Shown in pieces: positions 18,901 to 26,920 of a stretch of 64,000 nucleotides of DNA; positions within the stretch are counted from its first letter, which is position 1; each line of letters begins with the position of its first letter. The notes beneath the pieces are model-generated. The model did not search any database and was not told the origin of the DNA. It saw only the letters and a program-made list of their open reading frames with translations. Origin of the DNA: Stenotrophomonas nitritireducens (GTDB taxonomy: Bacteria; Pseudomonadota; Gammaproteobacteria; Xanthomonadales; Xanthomonadaceae); NCBI RefSeq assembly GCF_001431425.1, contig NZ_LDJG01000005.1, positions 1 to 64,000 of the forward strand, read 5' to 3'. A program made the position numbers and the translations under genes.

Positions 18901-19104
18901 CTGCATGCCGGTCTGCTGGGCGAAGGCTTCCAGCGCCGTGGCCAGCGGCTGCGCCGGGATATCGACCTCACGGGCCAGCTGGGTGGAAGCCGGCGCCGGC
19001 TGTTCCTGCGCCTGCTGCGCCAGCGCGGCGCCGCTGCCAGCCAGCAATGCCAGCGCCATTGCCTGGACCAGCACATTCTTGCGGAAATTATTGCGAGACC
19101 CCAT
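15922..19104 (-). CDS. TonB-dependent receptor with N-terminal STN signalling domain
   Basis: 1060 residues. After a signal peptide (about 1-30) comes an STN domain (about 45-105) of the type that contacts a FecR anti-sigma regulator, then a linker, a plug domain beginning with TITVTGTYLKN, and a 22-strand barrel to the C terminus. It lies in the order fecI, fecR, receptor, so ligand binding outside should trigger transcription through the sigma factor. The substrate cannot be read from the sequence; it may be an iron chelate or an oligosaccharide. The ATG at 19104 was chosen because it directly precedes the basic n-region of the signal peptide. Confidence 0.9.
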   Translation of the reverse strand: MGSRNNFRKNVLVQAMALALLAGSGAALAQQAQEQPAPASTQLAREVDIPAQPLATALEAFAQQTGMQVVYAAGATANGERSAEVSGLATPAQVLEQLLAPTGLEYRFVNDNTVTVRPRGGAQAAPTEAGGARAETLETITVTGTYLKNIDPASPLIVIDSQLIESRGYASIEDVLRNLPQNFSNRTSAARVFGENEYGNGRLGDGGVSALGSSGANLRGLGSRSTLILVDGRRRSGSAQSQGGYTDISSIPVSQVERIEVLSDGASAIYGSDAVAGVINIVLKKSYDGTTLQLRHENSGSNADVSRADLAHTFGFSEGHLSVAAGMDRTSPVDILRYIHAGPQGKGDFSDRNGTNVRTQNKGQPGVVYESEDWGIDYHFMGEPIGVIPGGQNGKNLDPDSLLPYDPATAPSLYEVGRVGPKVDNTYLRLDGLQVLGKDLELNYGVSYARQVNRESWKPELFDFNLFEDGLNTYVPESNPNNPFGRDVLVGYSFAREFEGMRLSEGQEQSNLDAHVGLDGKLPFAAGWDYELGLSASREKGTSVVLGDLTGSMGEEGYARTLKVLEGLNVFGDGSDPAIVAHNRELLESLVERYAYHFQSKAYTFDALTRGELFTLPAGKIEAAFGAQFRDQRFDHESNFGERLVTSSKTRSEALFTEVGIPLLKDLPFAKQLSLTVAARYERFGQDGDNALRNWAAGLDQLGGFDIGRLTGTTGDGGDLFTGSYSPVSRSFRRTSPLARLSWKPVDQLRVRATWGESFLVPQARQQFGQLTLDDYTSRLLFNGVELPEGATRLIALTGPNSNLKPQVATVKTYGFDWSPTFANGLQLSATYNDTRFDNYIGDPLSGLSYAQIFGNFADLPSGMFTLGENGVMLWDNREVNFLGRRSRSVDTSASYYFGNDWGDWRIELNTVRTLELTARSLSELPTLTYSDSELGPSKWAGDLSVGWENASWFASVGSHYTSAHRVLYPLSAEATSFNDYIPNEHPRTRSASYTTFDMQVGYRKLERKGWLGGSTLRLGVQNLFDRDFPFVDNAYGFVSNRVNVRGRVIYLDFKKEFGR

Positions 19105-19261
19105 GGGCGGATATCCCCGATTGAACCAACGGATGGATCGAGACACCGCCTGCACGCCATGCGCAACCGGCCTCTTGTTACATCCGTATGTCCAAAGGGG
19201 CCGAAAGGGTACTCAGCGCCGAAAATATTTTACTGAACGGGGAAAACGCGGGCCGCCGACC

Positions 19262-20410
19262 CTACTGCCTGCCGTAGGACGCCGGCGCCACCCGCACCCG
19301 GCCGTCCTCGCGCACCACCCGCAGTGCGGAACAGCACTCCAGGAACTGCAGGAACGACTCGGTGTCGTCGGCATTGAACACCCCGCTGTAGCGCTGCTGC
19401 AGCGCCCGCTCGTCGCCCACCACGATCTGGCGCTGGTTGTAGCGGTTGAACTCGGCCACGATGTCGGCCAGCGTGTCGTTGCGGAAGCTGAGCCGGCGCG
19501 CGCCCTGCGGCGTCTCCACCGGCTTCTCCAGCGGCATGCGCACCAGCGACTGCCGGCCCTGCGGGATGCGCGCCTGCTCGCCCGCGGACAGTGCGGCCGG
19601 CTTGCCCAGCGATTCGACGGGACCGCCAGCGGCGCCGACCACCTCGCCCTCCGGCTCCCACAACCGCTCCAGCCATCCCTCCCGGGCGGCCATTACCTTG
19701 ACCCTGCCCTCGCTGACCGCCACCAGGGTGCCGGACGGCAGCCGGTTGACGGTGAAGCGCGTGCCCACCGCCTGCACCGTGTTGCTGCCGGCATGCACGC
19801 GGAACGGGCGCGCGGTGTCATGGGCGACATCGAACGTCGCCTCGCCACGGCGCAGCTGGATGTCGCGCGCGCCGGCGGAAAATTCCACCACCACCTGCGA
19901 AGCCGGCGCCAGCAGCACCACCGAGCCGTCGTCCAGGGCGATGCGGCGTTCTTCGCCGATCGCGCTGGCGTATTCCTGCGTGGGCGGAGCCAGCAGCAGC
20001 TGCCGGCCGAGCAGCCCGGCGCACACCACCACCGCCGCCGCGGCCAACCAGCGCAGGCGCCGGCGCGGACGCCGCGCCGCCGGCGCGCGCGCACCGGCGC
20101 GGGCCTCTTCGGCCGAGGCAGCGCCGGGCGCCGGGACATCGTACAGCGCCACCACGTTGTCGCTGCTGGCGGCGCGGGCCAGCACCTCGTCCAGGTCCAG
20201 CGCCTGCAACGCCCCGGAAACCGCCAGTTCGCGCTCCACCACCTGCGCCATCAACAGTTCGTTCAGATGCAGCTGCGAGGCCGCCACCCAGGTGGCGAAT
20301 GCGGCCCGCTCGGCCGCACTGGGACCGTCGCGCATGACCTGCAACCACTCGGCGGCCTCGCGCGCGGCGCGCTCCCGGCTCTGTTTTGGCGATGTGCGGT
20401 AGATATTCAT
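19262..20410 (-). CDS. fecR: FecR-family anti-sigma regulator
   Basis: 382 residues. The N-terminal cytoplasmic part holds the FecR N-domain pattern (EAAEWLQVMRDGPSAAE), one membrane helix lies at about 118-138, and a periplasmic FecR domain follows with VQAVGTRFTV. A short C-terminal secretin-like region (RRLSFRNDTLADIVAEFNRYN) matches the DUF4974/STN part that meets the receptor. It holds the sigma factor inactive until the TonB receptor signals. It begins 42 bp after the sigma gene, and its stop lies 157 bp before the receptor start. Confidence 0.9.
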   Translation of the reverse strand: MNIYRTSPKQSRERAAREAAEWLQVMRDGPSAAERAAFATWVAASQLHLNELLMAQVVERELAVSGALQALDLDEVLARAASSDNVVALYDVPAPGAASAEEARAGARAPAARRPRRRLRWLAAAAVVVCAGLLGRQLLLAPPTQEYASAIGEERRIALDDGSVVLLAPASQVVVEFSAGARDIQLRRGEATFDVAHDTARPFRVHAGSNTVQAVGTRFTVNRLPSGTLVAVSEGRVKVMAAREGWLERLWEPEGEVVGAAGGPVESLGKPAALSAGEQARIPQGRQSLVRMPLEKPVETPQGARRLSFRNDTLADIVAEFNRYNQRQIVVGDERALQQRYSGVFNADDTESFLQFLECCSALRVVREDGRVRVAPASYGRQ

Positions 20411-20452
20411 GGCATCACTCGATACGTGCGCGGGCGCACGACAACATCCTGT

Positions 20453-20971
20453 TCAACGTTCCAGGCTGGCGCGCACGTGCGCCAGCGCTTCCACACTGTA
20501 TTTCTTGACGGTATGCACGCTGAGCCCGAGCCGCGCGGCGATCTGCGCATGGCTCAGGCCCTCGCGCCGCTCCAGCAGCAGGACTGCCAGCCGGCTGGGC
20601 GCCAACTGCGCCAGCGCATCGCCCACCTGCCGCTCGAAGAAGGCACCGCCTTCGTCGAACCCCGCCTGCCCGGGATTGTCCGCCACCGCCTCGACCACGG
20701 TCGAATCGAACACCAGGCGGCCCTGGCGCTGGCGCATGTTGAATTCGCTGGCCACGTGCCCGGCGATGCCATAGATGTAGGCCAGCGGGTTGCGCACCGA
20801 CTCCAGGTTCTGCACGCGCAGCAGGCGCAGGTATACCTCCTGCACCAGGTCGCCCAGATCCTGCGCATCGGCCACGCGCCGGCGCAGGAAGCGGTGCAGT
20901 TCGCCGCTGTAGTCCTGCACCGCCTGCAGGGCGAAGGCGCGCGCGGCGGGGTCGTTTCCGGCCGGCTGCAT
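20453..20971 (-). CDS. fecI: FecI-type ECF sigma factor
   Basis: 172 residues with sigma region 2 (LGDLVQEVYLRLLRV, about residues 35-50) and a region 4 helix-turn-helix (LSHAQIAARLGLSVHTVKKY, about 135-155). It directs RNA polymerase to the receptor operon once released from FecR. The ATG at 20971 is used because upstream in-frame codons encode only Arg/Ala-rich sequence. First gene of the fecI-fecR-receptor set. Confidence 0.9.
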   Translation of the reverse strand: MQPAGNDPAARAFALQAVQDYSGELHRFLRRRVADAQDLGDLVQEVYLRLLRVQNLESVRNPLAYIYGIAGHVASEFNMRQRQGRLVFDSTVVEAVADNPGQAGFDEGGAFFERQVGDALAQLAPSRLAVLLLERREGLSHAQIAARLGLSVHTVKKYSVEALAHVRASLER

Positions 20972-21244
20972 CAGCGCCGCTCCTGTCCGCGCGCGCGCCC
21001 GGCCAGGCGCGCCGGCGCAGCGGTTCCCGCGTTGAGCATCATCGCACCCTGTCCTCCCGGCTCGTGGCGGGCGCCGTCGGAGCGCCCGCATACCTGTCCT
21101 GTGGGGTCCAGGAGGCGATTAGGGTAATACGCTGGCGCATGGCCATTCAGCGGGCGATCATCTGGCGGATGCCAGCCAGCCTGACAGCGGTGGCCTCGCA
21201 AGTCACGCGCCGTGCGCCCGCCGCCTTGCGCTCCCGGCGCCCGC

Positions 21245-21274
21245 CGCCCTGCCGGCGCTGGCGCCGGCAGGGCG
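21245..21274 (-). terminator. Perfect hairpin at the end of the jetABC operon
   Basis: A 14-bp exact inverted repeat (21245-21258 and 21261-21274) with a 2-bp loop starts right after the jetC stop codon. No T-tract follows. The rest of 20972-21244 has no coding sequence I recognise and presumably holds the fecI promoter. Confidence 0.55.
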
Positions 21275-21275
21275 A

Positions 21276-24200
21276 TCAGGCCGTGGCCTGCTCGCGTTCG
21301 ATGCGTTTGGTCTCGGCCGCCAGCAGTTCCGGGTGCAGGTCGAACTGGTCGGACAGCAGCAGGGTACGCGCCGCTTCGGTGACTTCGATGCGTTCGGCCT
21401 GCAGCAGGTCGCCGTCGCGGAACAGTTCGATGTAGCTGTCCAGTACGCCGGACAGCGTGCCCTGCGCGGTGTCCGGCGCCGCCAGCACCAGCTGCAGGCC
21501 CAGCGAGCGCAGGTAGTTGGTGGTGGCGCGCGCGTTCTGCGCGTCGATCTTGTCGCCGAACTCGTCGAGCAGGATCAGCCCCAGCCCGCCCGGCTGCGCC
21601 TCGCTCTTGCCGTAGGCAGCGGCCAGCGCGGCGCCGGCGATCACGTACAGCGGCGCACGGTGTTCGCCGCCGGAGCCCGAGCGCATGCGTTCGCTGAGGC
21701 TGCCGATCACGCGGTCGTCCTGGCGGATCTGCACCTCGAAGCGGAAGAAGCGGCGGTAGTCGTCCAGCGGCGAGTTGGCCACGTGGGTGGCCGCCTTGTC
21801 CTCGACCAGCGCGCGGAACGCCTCGGGCACCTGGCCGGCGCTTTCGAACAGCGTGTCCTCGCCGCCGATGTCGGCAGCGCGCTGGATGAAGCGGTGCAGC
21901 TCGCGGAACTCCGGCACCACCTCGTAATGGAACTGGTAGCGCTCGTTGTTGGAGAAGGCCGGGCTAGCGCGCAGGGTGCGGTTGAGCGTGGCGATCTGGG
22001 TCTTGAGCCGGGTGAAGTTGTCGTACAGGGTGGACGCCACACCGGTGCGGAAAGTGTCCACGGCGGTGGCGTAGGCCTGGCGCGCTTCCTCCTCGTACTG
22101 CACCAGTTCGGTGTCGCGCAGCTGGGTCAGTTCGCGCTGCAGCAGAGCCCGTGCAGGCCGCCAGGCGTCGGCAGCGAAATCCAGCTCGATGCCATGGTCG
22201 CGCGCATATTGCGCCAGTTCGCCCCAGGCCACCGGCACCAGGCGCGCAAGCTGGGCATCGCTGTCCTTGGCGCGCTCCTCGCAGCGCTGTGCGCGCTCTT
22301 CCAACGACGGGTATTTTTCGTCCAGCTCCTGGCGCTGGCGCTCGACCCGGTTGGGGTCGACGTCCGGTTCGGCGAAGGCCTCCACCGCGCGTCGCGTGAC
22401 CCGTTCCTCCTGCTGGCGCAGGCCGTCGAGCAGGCCGCGCGTGCTGGCGAGGTTGGACTCGGCCACCGCTTCCTTGCGCAGCAGGTCGTCGGCGCGCTTC
22501 TCGCAATCGGCCAGGTGCAGGCCCAGTTCGCGCACCTGCTCGGACAGCCGCAGCAGATCGGGGTCGAGCGAGGCCTGGCGGCTTTCCTGCGCGGCGCGAT
22601 AACGCTCGGCGACCTGTCGGTGTTCCAGCACGCGCTCGTGCAGCGCCTGCGCCACCGCGTCGGCGTCGGCCAGCCGCGCCAGCCCGCGCTGGCAGTCGTC
22701 GGCACGGCGCAGGCTCGGCTCGATGCGGCGCACCTCGGCCTCGGCCTTCTCGATTTCCTCGTGCAGCACGCGCAGGCGCGCGCGGTTGTCGGACGCTCCG
22801 ATGCGCAGGTCACCGGCCGCCGGCAGGCGCAGGCGCTCGACGCTGCCGCCGCGCGAGAGCAGGCCGTCGCGGGTCAGGCCCTGGCGGCTGCGCACCAGCT
22901 CGGCCTCGGTCTCCACGCAGCGCAGTTCGCCGAGCTGGCGGCGCAGGAAGGCCAGCGCGTCGGCGTTGACGCCTTCCAGCAGCGCGGCGACGCTGCCTGC
23001 GGCCGGCTCTTCGGCGCCGCGCGAACTGCGCGCCTGGCTCGACAGCGCCAGCTTGACGCCGTACACCGAGCGCGCGCCGGAAAGGCCGCGGTACAGCTTG
23101 ACCGCGCGTTCTTCATCCTTGTCCGGGATCAGCAGGGCTTCGACGTTGCTGCGCAGATAGCCTTCGATGGCGTGCTGCCACGAGGCATCGGTGACCCGCA
23201 CCAGATCGCAGACCGGGCGCGCGTCGATGCCGGCGTCACGCAGGTAGCTCATCAGCCGCACCGTGTCCGGATGCAGTTCGGCCTGGCCGGCGGCCAGCCG
23301 CTTCTGGTTCTGGCGCGCGGTTTCCAGCGCGTCGCGGGCCTTGTCGTGCGCGGCATGCAGCTGGCGGGCATGACGGTCCACCTGCTCGCGCAGCGGCGCG
23401 GCCGCCCGCAGCGCCTGGCGGGCGCGGGCGAACAGTTCCTCCGGCGTCCACGGCAGCGCGTCTTCGGGCGACAGCGTGGACAGCCCGGCATGCCACTCGT
23501 CCCAGTCGGCGCGGGCAGCGGCCAGTGCCTTGGCGTCGACGTCGTCCAGCGCCAGCGCGTCGAGCTGACGGAACTGCTGGCCGATGAAGCCGACTTCGCG
23601 CAGCAGATCCTTCTTCAACTGCGCCAAACGCTCGCGGTCGCGTCCGGACAGCTCGTCCAACTGCGCCTGTTCGCCATAGCCGGCGCTGCCCTGCAGGCGG
23701 GCATTGGCGCGGACATGCTCCTCGCGCAGGGTGTCGCGCTCGCCGCGGGCATCGACCAGCAGGCGCCGGGTATCGGCCAGCGTGCCTTCCGCGCGCGCCA
23801 CCGCGCCCTCGGCCTGGTCCAGCTGCTCGCTGTACAGGTCGCGCGCGTACTCGGCGGCCAGCGCGCGCGCGGACGCGGCGCGGGTCGCCTGCCCGGCGAT
23901 CTTCTCGTATTGGCGCTCGGCGCCTTCGGCGGCGTCGATCCGCTGCCGCACCTGCTCGATCTTTTCCTTGATCTGGCGGAAGCTGTCCAGCAGCGCGCGG
24001 AAACGGGCGATGTCGGTGGGCCGGTCCTCGGCCACCAGGGTGCGCACGAACAGGTCCACGTCCTCGACCCGCTGCAGGTTCAGCGCGTTGAGGAAGGCCT
24101 TGCGGTAGGCATTGAGGTCGGGGCTGGCCGACGGGCTGGCGCGCAGGCGCAGCAGCAGGTCGCGCAGGAAGCGCTCGGCGTTGGGATGCAGCTGCGGCGT

Positions 24201-24707
24201 TTCGCCCACGTCCTTGCAGCGGCGCGCGATGTGCTCGCGGAAGGTATTCCAGGCCAGCGGCAGTTCCTTGCCCTTGACCCGCTCCAGGTGTTCGTCCAGC
24301 TCCAGCGCCACGCCCGGCAGCAGGTACAGGCCATGCGTGCGGTGTTCGGGTTCATCGACCGAGGCGCCGAGCGCGATGCCGGCGGTCAACGGCACGCCGG
24401 TCTCGGTGTCGCGGAACACCAGCGAGATGTAGGTGGTGGCGGTGCGGCGCTTGCGGCCTTCATCGCCGCTGCGGAACACGCCCAGGCAGTAGTCGCGGAT
24501 GGTGCGCGCGCGGTGGCTGCCGCCGGCCTGCGCGTTGAAACGGATGCGGCTGCGGTCGCCGCCCAGCAGCACGATCTGCAGGGCGTCGAGCAGGGCGCTC
24601 TTGCCGGCGCCGTTGGGCGCGATGATGGCGCTGGTCGCGTCCAGCTGCAGGCTCTGCGCCTCGAACAGGAAGAACTGGACCAGGTGGATGCGTTCAAGCT
24701 GCTGCAT
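21276..24707 (-). CDS. jetC: JetC/MksB-like SMC-family condensin ATPase
   Basis: 1143 residues. The head halves lie at the ends: Walker A PNGAGKS (31-37), an ABC signature SGSGGEH (about 1010-1016) and Walker B LILLDEFG (D1048, E1049). Between them run long Arg/Glu/Gln-rich coiled coils on each side of a central hinge-like region (about 490-620). This is the MukB/MksB class that forms DNA loop-extruding motors. With the two upstream genes it makes a JetABC (MksFEB) operon. The ATG at 24707 has GGAGG and overlaps jetB by 14 bp. In Wadjet a fourth subunit, JetD, cuts small plasmids; no jetD follows here, the next gene being fecI. Confidence 0.87.
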   Translation of the reverse strand: MQQLERIHLVQFFLFEAQSLQLDATSAIIAPNGAGKSALLDALQIVLLGGDRSRIRFNAQAGGSHRARTIRDYCLGVFRSGDEGRKRRTATTYISLVFRDTETGVPLTAGIALGASVDEPEHRTHGLYLLPGVALELDEHLERVKGKELPLAWNTFREHIARRCKDVGETPQLHPNAERFLRDLLLRLRASPSASPDLNAYRKAFLNALNLQRVEDVDLFVRTLVAEDRPTDIARFRALLDSFRQIKEKIEQVRQRIDAAEGAERQYEKIAGQATRAASARALAAEYARDLYSEQLDQAEGAVARAEGTLADTRRLLVDARGERDTLREEHVRANARLQGSAGYGEQAQLDELSGRDRERLAQLKKDLLREVGFIGQQFRQLDALALDDVDAKALAAARADWDEWHAGLSTLSPEDALPWTPEELFARARQALRAAAPLREQVDRHARQLHAAHDKARDALETARQNQKRLAAGQAELHPDTVRLMSYLRDAGIDARPVCDLVRVTDASWQHAIEGYLRSNVEALLIPDKDEERAVKLYRGLSGARSVYGVKLALSSQARSSRGAEEPAAGSVAALLEGVNADALAFLRRQLGELRCVETEAELVRSRQGLTRDGLLSRGGSVERLRLPAAGDLRIGASDNRARLRVLHEEIEKAEAEVRRIEPSLRRADDCQRGLARLADADAVAQALHERVLEHRQVAERYRAAQESRQASLDPDLLRLSEQVRELGLHLADCEKRADDLLRKEAVAESNLASTRGLLDGLRQQEERVTRRAVEAFAEPDVDPNRVERQRQELDEKYPSLEERAQRCEERAKDSDAQLARLVPVAWGELAQYARDHGIELDFAADAWRPARALLQRELTQLRDTELVQYEEEARQAYATAVDTFRTGVASTLYDNFTRLKTQIATLNRTLRASPAFSNNERYQFHYEVVPEFRELHRFIQRAADIGGEDTLFESAGQVPEAFRALVEDKAATHVANSPLDDYRRFFRFEVQIRQDDRVIGSLSERMRSGSGGEHRAPLYVIAGAALAAAYGKSEAQPGGLGLILLDEFGDKIDAQNARATTNYLRSLGLQLVLAAPDTAQGTLSGVLDSYIELFRDGDLLQAERIEVTEAARTLLLSDQFDLHPELLAAETKRIEREQATA

Positions 24708-25320
24708 CGTCGTCCTCCGCGTCCGCGTCGCCCGCTTCGTCGCGGTTGTGCTGGTCCAGTCGCTGCAGCCACTGTTCACCGACGATCTCGACGATGGCCG
24801 GGCGCACCCGCAGGTGGAACGGCTGCGGGTCGTCGCCTTCCGACTCCACCAATCGGCTCACGCCCCAGCGCTTGAGCGTGCGCGCCAGCGCGCGCAGCGC
24901 GCCGACGTCGGGCATCGCGCGGCCGGTCAAGGCCTGCCAGCTTTCCTGCAGTTCGGGCAGCTCCACCACCACTTCGCCGTGATCCTCGATCAGGCCTTGC
25001 CGCATCGCTTCGTCGTAGCGCTGGCGCAGCACCAGCAGGGCCAGGGTTTCGTCCAGCGTCACCGGTGCGCCTTCGCCATGCGCCGGCAGCGCCACCACGT
25101 AGCGGTAGTGCGCGTTGCGCTCCAGGCGGATGCCCAGCGGCTCCAGCGCGGAGACGAAATCGGGGTAGTGGTCTTCGACCAGGTGGTAGGCCACGCGCGA
25201 ACGCGCGTCGGTGGCGTACAGCACCTGCTCGGTGGCCAGGCGGTAGGCGGCGCGCTCGAAGTCCTGCACGGCGTAGGTGCCGTTGGACATCTGGCTCAGG
25301 GTGTTCCAGCTGCGTTTCAT
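24694..25320 (-). CDS. jetB: JetB/MksE-like condensin subunit (DUF4194)
   Basis: 208 residues, soluble, with the features of DUF4194 proteins: two winged-helix-like segments, the conserved start MSNGTYAVQDFERAAYRLATEQVLY and the later VTLDETLALLVLRQRYDEAM. The C terminus is acidic. MksE/JetB proteins dimerise on the kleisin and regulate the SMC heads. Its ATG overlaps the jetA stop by four bases (ATGA), and its 3' end overlaps jetC, so all three are translationally coupled. Confidence 0.85.
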   Translation of the reverse strand: MKRSWNTLSQMSNGTYAVQDFERAAYRLATEQVLYATDARSRVAYHLVEDHYPDFVSALEPLGIRLERNAHYRYVVALPAHGEGAPVTLDETLALLVLRQRYDEAMRQGLIEDHGEVVVELPELQESWQALTGRAMPDVGALRALARTLKRWGVSRLVESEGDDPQPFHLRVRPAIVEIVGEQWLQRLDQHNRDEAGDADAEDDDAAA

Positions 25321-26825
25321 GCGGTTTCCGGGAGTGTTGCGCCGACCCGCAGGATGCGGAAGCGCGGGCCGCGCAGGTAATCGTTGTTCTCGCCGCTGCC
25401 GGCATCGAGCAGCTCGACGCGGAAGCCGCGCAGCAGCCGGCCGAGCGGGTCCTCGCGGCGCAGGCCGCCGATGCGGTTGCCGCGCAGGGCGAGCGTGAGC
25501 AGGGTCTGGTAGGCGCGCAGGTCCTCGATGCTGGCGATGTCCAGCCGCGCCGAGTCGATCGCCGCGCCCTGCTGCAGGTGGCGGCCGACGTAGCGCGCCA
25601 TGTCCTCGGCGTTGACCAGGCGCGCGCGCTTCATCCGCCGCAGCAGCGACAGCCGCGCCAGCTGCTCGGGTGTGGGCGGGGTGGTGGCATTGGCGCTGCG
25701 CGGAATCGGCACCGGCCTGCGGTGCGGCGGGCGCAGGCGCGTCTCGTCCATCAGCGGCCCCGGTGCCACCGGCAGGCGCAGCGCCTCTTCCGGCGCCGAC
25801 AGCACGCCGCGGCAGGCGCGGCGCAGCAGCACGTCGAGTCGGTCGGGCGCGCACAGGCGGTAGTCGAGGAAGGCCAGCGCGCGGCGGTTGGCCTGGCGGA
25901 TGTCCTCGTCCAGGCGGGTCAGGTATTCGTCGATGCGCTCCAGCTCGCGCAACCGGCCCAGGCTGCGCGACAGCCGCTGCTGCGCGCGCGCCTCGTCGCC
26001 GCCGGTGACGTGCTCGCGGTACCAGGCCACCAGCGTCTCGCGCGGGGCGCCGGATTCGAGCTGCTGCACCATCGCCAGGATCGAGCTGCGCCGCGCCATC
26101 GGGTGGTCGGCGCGGTGCAGTTCGGCGTAGTCGCCGATGAACAGCTGGCCGACATAGCGTTCGAACCACTGCCGGGCGAACTGAGCGGTGGTCTCGGCCT
26201 TGCTCAGCTCCGGCATCAGGTCGCGCACCTGCAGGCTCATCGAGGCCAGCGACACCAGCAGCCGGCGCGCCTGGTCGGCAGCCTCGTCGAGGATGCCGCC
26301 GTCCATGCGCCCTTCGGCGACCTGCTGCAGCTGCAGCTCCACCGAGCGCATCTTGGCCGAGACGAAAGTCGGGCCGTGCTCGCTGAACTCCACCAGGGTG
26401 GACAGCAGCTGCGCCACCATCGGCGGCATGGTCACCATCTCGCGCGCGCCGATGCGCTCCTGGCGCAGCCAGCCGGCGGCGCGGAAGCGGTCGTGGATGG
26501 CGTTGGCGCGCACGTTCAGCGGCGCGTCCGGGGCCTGCCCATCCTCGTCTTCCCACGGGTCGTCGGTGAGCAGGTAGCGCTCGATCGCGGCGGTGATCTC
26601 GCGGCGCGGGAAGCCGTGGCTGGGCGGCACCGGCGCATCCGGGCCGAAGAACTCGTCGAACATCCGGCACAGCAGCGACCAGTAGTTCTGGCGGTTGGCC
26701 GAGGCCAGCGGGCCGAAGATGCCGGCGGGTACGACCGTGAACAGCGGCGGGGTGGTCGTGGGGGTGGTCGTGGTCAAAACGTCGGGGTCCTGCAGCTTCC
26801 TGCCGTGCGGCGGCGATTGTGGCAT
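25317..26825 (-). CDS. jetA: JetA/MksF-like kleisin subunit
   Basis: 502 residues from the ATG at 26825. The protein has an N-terminal winged-helix region (PLFTVVPAGIFGPLASANRQNYW and on), a long helical middle, and a C-terminal winged-helix-like region near RLVNAEDMARYVGRHL. Size, order and partners fit the JetA/MksF kleisin that bridges the SMC heads. The start is uncertain: a TTG at 26777 with AGGA upstream would give 486 residues and drops an unconserved-looking leader. The gene begins 45 bp after the hairpin that follows the second TonB receptor. Confidence 0.8.
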   Translation of the reverse strand: MPQSPPHGRKLQDPDVLTTTTPTTTPPLFTVVPAGIFGPLASANRQNYWSLLCRMFDEFFGPDAPVPPSHGFPRREITAAIERYLLTDDPWEDEDGQAPDAPLNVRANAIHDRFRAAGWLRQERIGAREMVTMPPMVAQLLSTLVEFSEHGPTFVSAKMRSVELQLQQVAEGRMDGGILDEAADQARRLLVSLASMSLQVRDLMPELSKAETTAQFARQWFERYVGQLFIGDYAELHRADHPMARRSSILAMVQQLESGAPRETLVAWYREHVTGGDEARAQQRLSRSLGRLRELERIDEYLTRLDEDIRQANRRALAFLDYRLCAPDRLDVLLRRACRGVLSAPEEALRLPVAPGPLMDETRLRPPHRRPVPIPRSANATTPPTPEQLARLSLLRRMKRARLVNAEDMARYVGRHLQQGAAIDSARLDIASIEDLRAYQTLLTLALRGNRIGGLRREDPLGRLLRGFRVELLDAGSGENNDYLRGPRFRILRVGATLPETA

Positions 26826-26868
26826 ATCGCCGGCAGCGAAGCCCTGCACCCGGCCGGGCCGGATACGA

Positions 26869-26899
26869 CGATGGGCGCCCCCCCCCGGGGCGCCCATCG
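26869..26899 (-). terminator. Hairpin after the second TonB receptor
   Basis: An exact 13-bp stem (26869-26881 with 26887-26899) and a C5 loop, 22 bp past the receptor stop. No T-tract. It probably insulates the jetABC operon. Confidence 0.55.
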
Positions 26900-26920
26900 C
26901 TGGAACGTTATTGCAGGCCG

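Noticed and set aside
15502-19236. Open frame of 1244 codons on the plus strand
   Set aside because: It is antisense to the TonB receptor gene, whose protein is clearly recognisable on the other strand.
20972-21275. A jetD gene or other coding sequence next to jetC
   Set aside because: The stretch is about 300 bp, has only short frames without a recognisable product, and holds a terminator hairpin.
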